Shown here one piece after another: positions 48,356 through 55,229 of a stretch of 64,000 nt of DNA. How positions within the stretch are numbered: the stretch's first letter is position 1; each line of letters begins with the position of its first letter. A program made the translations under genes and the position numbers. The notes under the pieces were generated by a model. That model searched no databases and was not told where the DNA came from. It saw only the letters and a program-made list of their open reading frames with translations. The DNA comes from Flavobacterium coralii (GTDB lineage Bacteria > Bacteroidota > Bacteroidia > Flavobacteriales > Flavobacteriaceae), in the NCBI RefSeq assembly GCF_019891545.1, contig NZ_JAHDIU010000003.1, positions 124,001-188,000 on the forward strand. Direction: 5' to 3'.

Positions 48356-48456
48356 TTTGTCATTCCGAAGATAGGAGGAATCTTAAAGAAATCAATCATT
48401 TAAGATTCTTCACTTCGCTATTGCTCCGTTCAGAATGACACTTTTGAGACAGCCCC
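48325..48456. repeat. Nested palindromic repeat element (MITE/REP-like), 132 bp
   Basis: Outer arms GGGGCCGTCTCAAAAGTG (48325-48342) and CACTTTTGAGACAGCCCC (48439-48456) match with one mismatch. Inside, TGTCATTC (48358-48365) pairs with GAATGACA (48433-48440) and GAATCTTAAA (48378-48387) with TTTAAGATTC (48399-48408). The words AGATTCTTCACTTCG and GAATGACA are typical of dispersed flavobacterial intergenic repeats. No transposase. It lies between the DUF1761 stop (48478) and the GNAT gene, and the GNAT start lies inside it. The outer arm recurs at 52249-52266. Confidence 0.75.
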
Positions 48457-48477
48457 CCAAAGGTATAAGTTATTTTT

Positions 48478-48960
48478 TTATTCCCATGCAGAAAGGATGC
48501 CGCCCATAAGGGTAAAGCACACAATCCAATAGCCGGCATTTACAAAAATGTATTTCCAGCTTTTCATTTCAAACATAGCATTTGTGCCAATAATGGGCAG
48601 TGCCAGGAAAAGCCCCGACATAAATCCGTGCAGCATGCCGTGCTTAAAAGTCCTGAAGGCATGCCCATAGTCGGTCATAAATTCATTGTAAGAAGGTTTT
48701 GCCGTTAGCGCAAGATCCGGACCGCCTACCATGCCCAGTGCGCCAAGCTGGTGTATTACCAGAAACTGTATTACAAACGCAGCCATAATAGAAAAGAGTA
48801 TTACAAACCCGAAAACTTTAAACATATTGGCTGTTTTCGCTTTTTCCTCGGTCATGCCGCTTTCGCGCATCCAGATGGTGCCGAACACCTTTGGGTTAAA
48901 CCAGATAAAGCCTACCGGCAGGGTGCACAGTGCGGCTACAAGTACTGCTGTAAAATTCAT
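48478..48960 (-). CDS. DUF1761-family membrane protein
   Basis: A 160-residue protein with four hydrophobic segments. The start FTAVLVAALCTLPVGFIWFNP followed by KVFGTIWMRESG and the late HGFMSGLFLALPIIGTN are characteristic of DUF1761. No known function. A minus-strand -7-like TACATTTG (48998-48991) lies 30 nt upstream. Downstream is the nested palindrome, which could end its transcript. Confidence 0.85.
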   Translation of the reverse strand: MNFTAVLVAALCTLPVGFIWFNPKVFGTIWMRESGMTEEKAKTANMFKVFGFVILFSIMAAFVIQFLVIHQLGALGMVGGPDLALTAKPSYNEFMTDYGHAFRTFKHGMLHGFMSGLFLALPIIGTNAMFEMKSWKYIFVNAGYWIVCFTLMGGILSAWE

Positions 48961-49033
48961 AATGTGCTAAATTTTGTTTGGTGATTACAGCAAATGTATA
49001 AATTAATTAACATAATTTAACATTTAGTGGTAT

Positions 49034-49360
49034 TTAAAGATACTGTATAAAATTCCATAACGGCCTGCTGCTTAAAAAGTTGATGGCTGCTTCATTGGCA
49101 TAAGCCTCTCTTTCAAAGCAGATGTTGATATAGGCTTTACGATGATTTCTGTAGATAACGAGCCTGATAAAATATTCAGTAATATACCAAATATAAAAAG
49201 GCAGTATCAGTAATTCTGCCTGCTGCCGAAAGTGAATCTTTTCATGCTGGAGCAGCACCCGGTTATTGCTGTATTTTTTCGCCTTAAGCAGCAGAAACGG
49301 GAACAGTGCCATTGCTGCGTATCCTTTCGGAATTAAATATTTAGATGTTATTATTATCAT
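49034..49360 (-). CDS. Small membrane protein with an HExxH motif
   Basis: A 108-residue protein with an N-terminal hydrophobic segment (about 8-26) and a second one (about 52-70). Between them is HEKIH at 39-43 in LLQHEKIHFRQQAELL, the zincin-type metal-binding pattern. A third ligand (Glu in CFEREAYANEAA, about residue 84) is plausible, as in gluzincins. It could be a minimal membrane metalloprotease or a remnant of one (M48/M56-like); activity is unproved. Divergent from the DUF5522 gene, with only 28 nt between starts. Confidence 0.65.
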   Translation of the reverse strand: MIIITSKYLIPKGYAAMALFPFLLLKAKKYSNNRVLLQHEKIHFRQQAELLILPFYIWYITEYFIRLVIYRNHRKAYINICFEREAYANEAAINFLSSRPLWNFIQYL

Positions 49361-49375
49361 TAATTGTAAAGTTCA

Positions 49376-49383
49376 TAAATTTG
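49376..49383 (+). promoter_or_regulatory. Promoter -7 box directly before a start codon (leaderless candidate)
   Basis: TAAATTTG fits TAnnTTTG and ends 5 nt before the ATG at 49389, the same distance as at 41403 and 51673. It favours the short DUF5522 reading over a longer in-frame extension that would run into the divergent gene. Confidence 0.6.
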
Positions 49384-49388
49384 TTGGC

Positions 49389-49565
49389 ATGTACAGCCAA
49401 AAACCTGATAAATTAACTGAAGGCGAAGATTATTACCTCTCGCCCGAAGGCTATAAAGTGTTTACCGAAAAATACCATTTAAAGCGCGGCTACTGCTGCA
49501 AGAGCGGTTGCAGGCACTGTCCTTATGGTTTCGACAAAAATAAAGGTGAAATTAAGAAAAAGTAA
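49389..49565 (+). CDS. DUF5522-type small Cys-rich protein
   Basis: A 58-residue protein: KLTEGEDYYLSPEGYKVFTEKYHLKRG, then the Cys cluster CCKSGCRHCPYGFDKNKG at the C-terminus. It matches the DUF5522 family, small proteins likely to bind a metal or Fe-S cluster. Function unknown. The ATG at 49389 is chosen because a -7 box sits just upstream and because the longer frame to 49266 would be antisense to the neighbouring gene. Confidence 0.8.
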   Translation: MYSQKPDKLTEGEDYYLSPEGYKVFTEKYHLKRGYCCKSGCRHCPYGFDKNKGEIKKK

Positions 49566-49628
49566 CAGTTATCTGTGCACCGCAAGCCAATGTGCTTACG
49601 CATGCCAGCCTAAATACCAATAAAACAA

Positions 49629-51617
49629 ATGACATTTCAGGAACAGATACAGGAAGGTATTCCGTCGGTTTTGCCACAGCCAAAACCTTATGAAACCGAC
49701 ATAAACCATGCACCGAAGCGCAAAGAAATACTATCGGCAGAAGAAAAGAAGCTTGCGCTGCGCAATGCGTTACGTTATTTTGAGCCGCAACACCATGCCG
49801 AACTGCTGAAAGAATTTAGCGAAGAGCTGGAAAAGTACGGGCGGATTTACATGTACCGCCTTAGGCCTGATTATAAAATGTATGCAAGGCCAATATCAGA
49901 ATATCCGGGCAAGTCAGAACAGGCTAAAGCCATAATGCTGATGATACAGAATAACCTGGATTATGCCGTGGCACAACACCCGCACGAACTGATTACTTAT
50001 GGCGGTAACGGGGCGGTGTTCCAGAACTGGGCGCAATACAGGCTCACCATGAAGTACCTGAGCGAAATGACAGATGAGCAAACGCTTGTTATGTACTCGG
50101 GCCACCCGATGGGGTTGTTCCCTTCGCATAAAGATGCTCCGCGTGTTGTGGTTACCAACGGTATGATGATTCCTAACTACTCCAAACCGGATGACTGGGA
50201 GAAATTTAATGCGCTTGGAGTAACACAATACGGGCAAATGACGGCAGGCAGCTATATGTACATAGGCCCGCAGGGTATAGTGCACGGCACAACCATTACC
50301 GTACTTAATGCAGGCAGGAAGATAGCTAAGAACGGGGAAGGATTGGAAGGTAAGCTATTTGTAACTTCAGGGCTTGGCGGAATGAGCGGTGCTCAGCCAA
50401 AAGCAGGAAACATTGCAGGCTGTGTAACTGTTTGTGCTGAGGTAAACCCAAAGGCAGTACACACGCGCCACAGCCAGGGCTGGGTAGATGAGGTGGTAAC
50501 TGATATAAAAGAACTTGTAACCCGCGTGCGCAGGGCTAAAGAGAATAAAGAAGTGGTTTCTATAGCTTATCAGGGTAACATTGTAGATGTTTGGGAGCGT
50601 TTTGATGAGGAAGACATTTATGTTGACCTGGGCAGCGACCAGACGTCACTGCACAACCCGTGGGCAGGGGGCTATTATCCTGTTGGGCTTTCGTTTGAGG
50701 AGGCTAATGATATGATGTCCGAAAACCCGGAACTTTTCAGGGAAAAAGTACAGGAGTCACTGCGCCGCGAAGCCGATGCCATCAACAAGCATACAGCAAA
50801 AGGCACCTACTTTTTTGATTACGGCAACGCATTTTTACTGGAGGCATCCCGTGCCGGGGCCGATATAATGGCAAAAGACGGTATCAACTTTAAGTACCCA
50901 AGCTATGTGCAGGATATAATGGGGCCAATGTGTTTTGATTATGGCTTTGGGCCGTTCCGTTGGGTTTGTGCTTCGGGCAAACCGGAAGACCTGCAAAAAA
51001 CAGATGAAATTGCCAGCAAAGTACTGGAAGAAATGGCTAAAACAGCACCTGCCGAAATAAAACAGCAGATGGAAGATAACATCCGCTGGATAAAGGGTGC
51101 CCAGCAAAACAAATTGGTGGTAGGCAGCCAGGCGCGCATACTGTATGCCGACTCTGAAGGGCGCATCAACATTGCAAAGGCATTTAACGAGGCTATAAAA
51201 AATGGCGAGATTGGCACTGTAATTTTAGGCCGCGACCATCATGACGTTAGTGGTACCGATTCGCCTTACCGCGAAACAAGTAATATTTATGACGGCTCGC
51301 GTTTTACAGCCGATATGGCTATCCATAACGTTATTGGCGACAGCTTCCGAGGGGCAACGTGGGTAAGCATCCATAACGGCGGCGGCGTAGGCTGGGGAGA
51401 GGTTATTAACGGGGGCTTTGGTATGGTTCTTGATGGTTCTGAAGATGCATCAAGACGCTTAGAATCAATGCTTTTCTGGGATGTTAACAACGGTATTGCC
51501 CGCAGGAGCTGGGCAAGGAATGACGAGGCTATATTTGCTATAAAACGTGCAATGAACAGCCAGCCGCTCCTTAAGGTTACATTACCCAATAAAGTAGATG
51601 ATGCGCTGTTAGGCTGA
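49629..51617 (+). CDS. hutU: Urocanate hydratase
   Basis: A 662-residue urocanase that converts urocanate to imidazolone propionate in histidine degradation using tightly bound NAD+. Seen: ELITYGGNGAVFQNWAQYRL, MYSGHPMGLFPSH, SGLGGMSGAQPKAGNIAGCV, HTRHSQGWVDEVVTD, DLGSDQTSLHNPWAGGYYP, and WVSIHNGGGVGWGEVINGGF. It is longer than the ~557-residue proteobacterial form, as usual in Bacteroidota. No other hut gene is adjacent, except that the degenerate arginase-fold gene at 35386 belongs to the formimidoylglutamase superfamily. Confidence 0.95.
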   Translation: MTFQEQIQEGIPSVLPQPKPYETDINHAPKRKEILSAEEKKLALRNALRYFEPQHHAELLKEFSEELEKYGRIYMYRLRPDYKMYARPISEYPGKSEQAKAIMLMIQNNLDYAVAQHPHELITYGGNGAVFQNWAQYRLTMKYLSEMTDEQTLVMYSGHPMGLFPSHKDAPRVVVTNGMMIPNYSKPDDWEKFNALGVTQYGQMTAGSYMYIGPQGIVHGTTITVLNAGRKIAKNGEGLEGKLFVTSGLGGMSGAQPKAGNIAGCVTVCAEVNPKAVHTRHSQGWVDEVVTDIKELVTRVRRAKENKEVVSIAYQGNIVDVWERFDEEDIYVDLGSDQTSLHNPWAGGYYPVGLSFEEANDMMSENPELFREKVQESLRREADAINKHTAKGTYFFDYGNAFLLEASRAGADIMAKDGINFKYPSYVQDIMGPMCFDYGFGPFRWVCASGKPEDLQKTDEIASKVLEEMAKTAPAEIKQQMEDNIRWIKGAQQNKLVVGSQARILYADSEGRINIAKAFNEAIKNGEIGTVILGRDHHDVSGTDSPYRETSNIYDGSRFTADMAIHNVIGDSFRGATWVSIHNGGGVGWGEVINGGFGMVLDGSEDASRRLESMLFWDVNNGIARRSWARNDEAIFAIKRAMNSQPLLKVTLPNKVDDALLG

Positions 51618-51672
51618 TAGTTAACCCGGCGTTAATTGTTAGCTATTGATGCATAATTGCTATGTAAACTAT

Positions 51673-51680
51673 TAACTTTG
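51673..51680 (+). promoter_or_regulatory. Promoter -7 box directly before a start codon (leaderless candidate)
   Basis: TAACTTTG fits TAnnTTTG and is followed by 5 nt and the ATG at 51686. A TTG at 51647-51649 lies 23 nt upstream, at the upper end of the accepted spacing. Confidence 0.6.
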
Positions 51681-51685
51681 GGATT

Positions 51686-52225
51686 ATGAGAACAATAAAA
51701 TTGCTATCAGTACTATTCATAACGGCCCTTGTTTCATCGTGCAGCTCCATTCGCGTAGCTTCCGATTATGATGATGCCGCTGATTTCAGCCGCTATAAAA
51801 CCTATGCTTTTTTTAAAGAGGGCATAGATAAGGCTGAAATATCTGACCTTGACAAAAAGCGCATTATGCGTGCCATAGATGCCGAAATGCAGCGAAAGGG
51901 ATTCGCCAAAAGTGAAAACCCTGATATGCTGATAAACCTGTTTACACGCTCTAACGAGCAGGTAAATGTAAACAACTGGGGCTACAACTACGGCTGGGGC
52001 TGGGGTTGGGGCTGGAACCCGTGGATGTGGGGAGGCAACTACACCACAGTAAATACATCTACCGAGGGCACATTGTATATAGACATTATAGATGCTGCTA
52101 AAAAAGATTTGATATGGCAGGGTATAGGTAGTGGTGTATTAACACTGGACAGGGAGAAAAAACAGGAACGGATTAATGAATTTGTTACCGAGATATTAAA
52201 GGAGTACCCTCCGCAAAAAAAGTAA
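51686..52225 (+). CDS. DUF4136 lipoprotein
   Basis: A 179-residue lipoprotein (lipobox VSSC, Cys19) of the DUF4136 family: IRVASDYDDAADFSRYKTYAFF near the N-terminus, a Gly/Trp-rich stretch (about 96-118), then TEGTLYIDIIDAAKKDLIWQG. Probably attached to the outer membrane facing the periplasm. No known function. Read from its own promoter; its terminator hairpin (52240) is shared with the convergent peptidase gene. Confidence 0.88.
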   Translation: MRTIKLLSVLFITALVSSCSSIRVASDYDDAADFSRYKTYAFFKEGIDKAEISDLDKKRIMRAIDAEMQRKGFAKSENPDMLINLFTRSNEQVNVNNWGYNYGWGWGWGWNPWMWGGNYTTVNTSTEGTLYIDIIDAAKKDLIWQGIGSGVLTLDREKKQERINEFVTEILKEYPPQKK

Positions 52226-52239
52226 TGTTATAATTACAA

Positions 52240-52271
52240 GGGCTGACTCACTTTTGAGACAGCCCCTTTTT
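52240..52271. terminator. Hairpin terminator with the repeated GAGACAGCCCC arm
   Basis: GGGCTGACTCA (from about 52240) pairs with TGAGACAGCCC (52255-52265) around a CTTT loop with one mismatch, followed by TTTT. The right part, CACTTTTGAGACAGCCCC (52249-52266), is the same 18-mer as the outer arm of the palindrome at 48439-48456. It lies between convergent genes. Confidence 0.8.
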
Positions 52272-52281
52272 AATTATTGCT

Positions 52282-53886
52282 TTATGATGCGTTTAGTATG
52301 TTGTTTGGTTTTGTTTTTACCTCAACAATATAAATACCACTACCTAAGCCAGAAAGGTCAATATCTGCCTTGCTAATTACTTTGTCCGCACTGTAAACTA
52401 CCTGGCCTAACGTGTTATGGATATTAATCTTAAAATTGTCACTATCATCTTTAACTGCTATCCTTAGCTGATCATTTACAGGGTTGGGGTATAACCGCAT
52501 CATATCAGCATCTGCAGTATAGTCACGGCTGCTTAACAGGTTAGCATTTATAAATGCGATTGCCGCCTGCATATCAGGCAGCGGCCCTATGGGTTGCACC
52601 TGTGTTAAAAAACCCTGCTGTACTCCTGTCTGCACCAGTATGTCCCTTATTTGCTGGCTGGTTAAATAATTCCCTGTCTTATCATAATAGTAGGATTGCA
52701 ACACTACAGCACATGATGCCACTATGGGTGTAGCAGCGCTTGTTCCGCTAAATAGGGTATAGTACTGGTTAAAATCATTACCTATCGCAAACAAATCGCC
52801 ATAGCCTGTTGTCATTACATTATAGCCCCATGCCTGCACATTAACCCTGTCGCCATATGTACTGAAGCCTAACCTGTCGTGGTTGGTATCATACGTTCCT
52901 GCGCCTACTATTATGGCGCCACTGTCTCCACGATTATTATATTCAGAAAATGCTGTCGAGTCAAGGTTCTGGCTGCCGTTACCTGCAGCGGCAACTATTA
53001 CTATACCTGCATCGGTAGCTGCTTTGGTTAAATCCCAAACTAAGGGGTCATATTCAGCAGGAACAAAGTCAAATTCTGAAAATGCAGGTACCTGCATCTC
53101 ATAAATAATTACATCACCTGTATCAGAACCGGCTATTGCCTGTGTAATTGCATAAATGCGGTTATATCCATTCTGTATCGTCCATTCAGGATACAACACT
53201 GCCTCTTCAGCCTCATGTGCCATCCCGCTGATACCGTAAGAACCATGATCGGCATAAACCACCCCGATAACTGCTGTGCCATGCTCTGTAAACGCTACAG
53301 TTGCATCAGGTGAAACGGTCATTCCCGCAGCAATAGAGACATTCTTTTCGCTCAGGTCTTCATGGTTTACGTTTACGCCATATTCTATATCACGCACTTT
53401 AATGCCGAACCCTGCGTAACCCAAATCCCACGCATACTGCATATTCACACCCGGGTTACCCTGTATATATTCCTGAGAGAGAAAATAATCGGGTGTAACG
53501 GGTAAAATATCAATTGGAGGCTGTACAGGTTGTTGTTCCCTTACGGCATAAGCTATACCATTTAATGAAGAGAGCTTGCCTGTAACACTTTTTATAAAAG
53601 CTTCGTCTTTACCTGTAAAAGTAATTTTGTATATCCTTTCCAGTTTTTCAACCGCAGCACTGTTGCCCTGTATCTTTTCAGCTTGTTGCTTCAGGTAATC
53701 CACACGGTCTTGCGGCATTTGTACTGCCTTCTCCACAACAGCACCAGCAAGTTCTGTTACAGGTTGTAAAACCGTATTAACAGATGCGCCTGAGTCAAGG
53801 CATATATAAACCGAATTTTTGTTAGCTGGCTGGGCTAACGACAAATATGCAACCAGCAGCAATACTACAGATAGTAATTTTCTCAT
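52282..53886 (-). CDS. T9SS S8-family serine peptidase, C-terminal signal apparently frameshifted
   Basis: A 534-residue subtilase with signal peptide 1-18, an S8 propeptide-like region (about 20-125) and catalytic triad Asp166 (VRDIEYGV), His202 (EHGTAVIG), Ser383 (SGTSAATP), with oxyanion Asn303. The C-terminal domain starts RLYPNPVNDQLRI and reaches GIYIVEVKT, then ends abnormally as KPNNILNAS. In the -1 frame the same DNA reads TKQHTKRIIKQ and stops at 52274-52276, the typical T9SS ending. A 1-nt deletion in the A-rich run at 52309-52318 explains it. It may be a real mutation, phase variation or a sequencing error. Confidence 0.88.
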   Translation of the reverse strand: MRKLLSVVLLLVAYLSLAQPANKNSVYICLDSGASVNTVLQPVTELAGAVVEKAVQMPQDRVDYLKQQAEKIQGNSAAVEKLERIYKITFTGKDEAFIKSVTGKLSSLNGIAYAVREQQPVQPPIDILPVTPDYFLSQEYIQGNPGVNMQYAWDLGYAGFGIKVRDIEYGVNVNHEDLSEKNVSIAAGMTVSPDATVAFTEHGTAVIGVVYADHGSYGISGMAHEAEEAVLYPEWTIQNGYNRIYAITQAIAGSDTGDVIIYEMQVPAFSEFDFVPAEYDPLVWDLTKAATDAGIVIVAAAGNGSQNLDSTAFSEYNNRGDSGAIIVGAGTYDTNHDRLGFSTYGDRVNVQAWGYNVMTTGYGDLFAIGNDFNQYYTLFSGTSAATPIVASCAVVLQSYYYDKTGNYLTSQQIRDILVQTGVQQGFLTQVQPIGPLPDMQAAIAFINANLLSSRDYTADADMMRLYPNPVNDQLRIAVKDDSDNFKINIHNTLGQVVYSADKVISKADIDLSGLGSGIYIVEVKTKPNNILNAS

Positions 53887-54286
53887 AAAGCGTTTTTTAC
53901 AAATCTACAAAAGCTTAACATATCTTTAGATATTTTTTACAGGCTATAGTTAATGTTTACGCTCCATCTGTAATTTGCTTCTATTTTACCACCTGCAAGG
54001 TTCTGGCTCAAGGGTAGCATTGCATTAAACCCTTACTGAAAATCCATCTGCAACTCCGCTTTTCTTTGTTTTCGCAAAGCACGTTAGTAATATAGTCGTA
54101 ATTAATAATGTACTCTAAAACCGGAATAACAGGCTTTACAAGCAACATTAATGTAATTATTACTATAGCGTTTTTCACGCTGCAAAGCTACACTACAAAC
54201 CCATCTGAAAAAAATTTTTGTAACATTAATTAAACCTTTTGTTTTGTTTAACGTCCTACAGTTAATAATCTTAAAAATTTAGAGTT
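53887..54286. other. Long intergenic region holding a gene remnant
   Basis: Four hundred nt between divergent genes. The part next to the peptidase has a minus-strand -7-like TAGATTTG (53907-53900). Positions 53937-54178 hold a decayed minus-strand gene. From 54191 to 54286 there is A/T-rich sequence that must contain the promoter of the plus-strand gene at 54287; no clean -7 box was found there. Confidence 0.6.
53937..54178 (-). pseudogene. Remnant of a small exported protein gene fused to another gene's 3' end
   Basis: On the minus strand, from GTG at 54178, the frame reads V/M-KNAIVIITLMLLVKPVIP, then VLEYIINYDYITNVLCENKEK, which looks like a genuine flavobacterial small exported protein (family usually continues with a CNGKCYL motif). 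Near plus 54060 the frame is lost; further on another frame reads GFNAMLPLSQNLAGGKIEAN then YRWSVNINYSL and stops at 53937-53939, like the last strands of an outer-membrane protein. Thus an internal deletion joined two genes. A -7 box TAGCTTTG (54190-54183) still lies 4 nt before the GTG. Confidence 0.55.
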
Positions 54287-54718
54287 ATGAGAATGTTGAT
54301 GTTAGTAATAGTTATGGCTTTAGGGTTAACCGCTAATGCACAGGGAAGAAGAGGTGAACGTATGGAAAGGCTAACGCCAGAGCAAAGGGTTGAACTGCAC
54401 CTGAAGAAAATGACCCTTGACCTTGACCTGAATGAGAAACAACAGGTAGAAGTTAAAAAACTGCTTACTGAGCAGAGCAAGAAACATGAACAGGTAAAAG
54501 CAACAGTAAAAGCCCGCAAGGAAGAAGGTGTTAAACCCACCGCTGACGAACGTTATGAAATGCAAAGCAAAAGGCTTGATGATGAAATTGCAATGCAAAA
54601 AGAAATGAAAAAGATACTTACAGCGGAGCAGTTCGAAAAGTTTAAAAAAATGAGGGAAGAACGAAAAGAAAAAGTAGCAAGAAGAGCGAATAAAATTAAA
54701 AAAAGAGAGAGACGATAA
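54287..54718 (+). CDS. Small helical periplasmic protein (CpxP/Spy-like)
   Basis: A 143-residue protein with signal peptide (about 1-18, ending ANAQ) and a highly charged all-helical mature part. The segments LTPEQRVELHLKKMTLDLDLNEKQQ and KKILTAEQFEKFKKMREERK resemble the LTxxQ repeats of Spy/CpxP chaperones and the DUF4890 group in Bacteroidota. A role in envelope stress is inferred. Followed 82 nt later by a second small exported protein. Confidence 0.75.
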   Translation: MRMLMLVIVMALGLTANAQGRRGERMERLTPEQRVELHLKKMTLDLDLNEKQQVEVKKLLTEQSKKHEQVKATVKARKEEGVKPTADERYEMQSKRLDDEIAMQKEMKKILTAEQFEKFKKMREERKEKVARRANKIKKRERR

Positions 54719-54800
54719 AATTTCAATGTTAAAGTTTTGTTGTGTTTTGATTTTTAGTTAGATTTGAATTCATAAACACTAAACAAATATTAGTTTTACC

Positions 54801-55166
54801 ATGAAAAAAATAATTGCTGTATTCGCTATGATGCTTGCCTTTGGCTATACTGCCAATGCGCAACAGAAAAAAGTTGCTACTCCTGCACAACAACAGGAAA
54901 CTATTGATAGAGAAGCGCTTAAAAAAGCTGTAATGAAAGACATAACTGCTCTTTCTGAGAATATGGAGATCTCTGACAGTCAGTTGACCAACCTTAAAGG
55001 CCTGTTTGAGTATAAACACCAGGCTCTTGCCGATAAAACCCTTAGCAAAGAACGTAGGGATGCTATTTCTGAAGCTATAGAAGCAAAACTAAGGTCTGGT
55101 TTGCCACAAGACCAGGTTGGCAAGCTTGATGAAAACCCTCAACTTCTTTACCAATTAACTCATTAA
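54801..55166 (+). CDS. Small periplasmic helical protein of unknown function
   Basis: A 121-residue protein with signal peptide (about 1-20, ending ANAQ), a Gln-rich linker, and a helical mature part (REALKKAVMKDITALSENMEIS; QLTNLKGLFEYKHQAL). It resembles the preceding gene in size and style, and both may be paralogous Spy-like proteins, but sequence similarity is weak. A terminator follows the stop by 20 nt. Confidence 0.68.
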   Translation: MKKIIAVFAMMLAFGYTANAQQKKVATPAQQQETIDREALKKAVMKDITALSENMEISDSQLTNLKGLFEYKHQALADKTLSKERRDAISEAIEAKLRSGLPQDQVGKLDENPQLLYQLTH

Positions 55167-55185
55167 GAAGAAATAATATTAAAAA

Positions 55186-55212
55186 GGCTGCCCAATCAGG
55201 CAGCCCTTTTTT
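55186..55212 (+). terminator. Rho-independent terminator
   Basis: GGCTGCC (55186-55192), loop CAATCA, GGCAGCC (55199-55205) and a run of T. It lies between the small exported gene and the convergent lysS; the A tract before the stem allows weak function on the minus strand too. Confidence 0.9.
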
Positions 55213-55229
55213 GTTTATGTAAAAGATAG

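Noticed and set aside
48217-48438. A 73-codon frame spanning the nested palindrome
   Set aside because: It is produced by the repeat and by antisense of the GNAT gene start; not a gene.
51960-52050. Gly/Trp repeat in the DUF4136 gene as a DNA satellite
   Set aside because: The short GGCTGGGGCTGG-like repetition is coding low complexity within an intact family protein.
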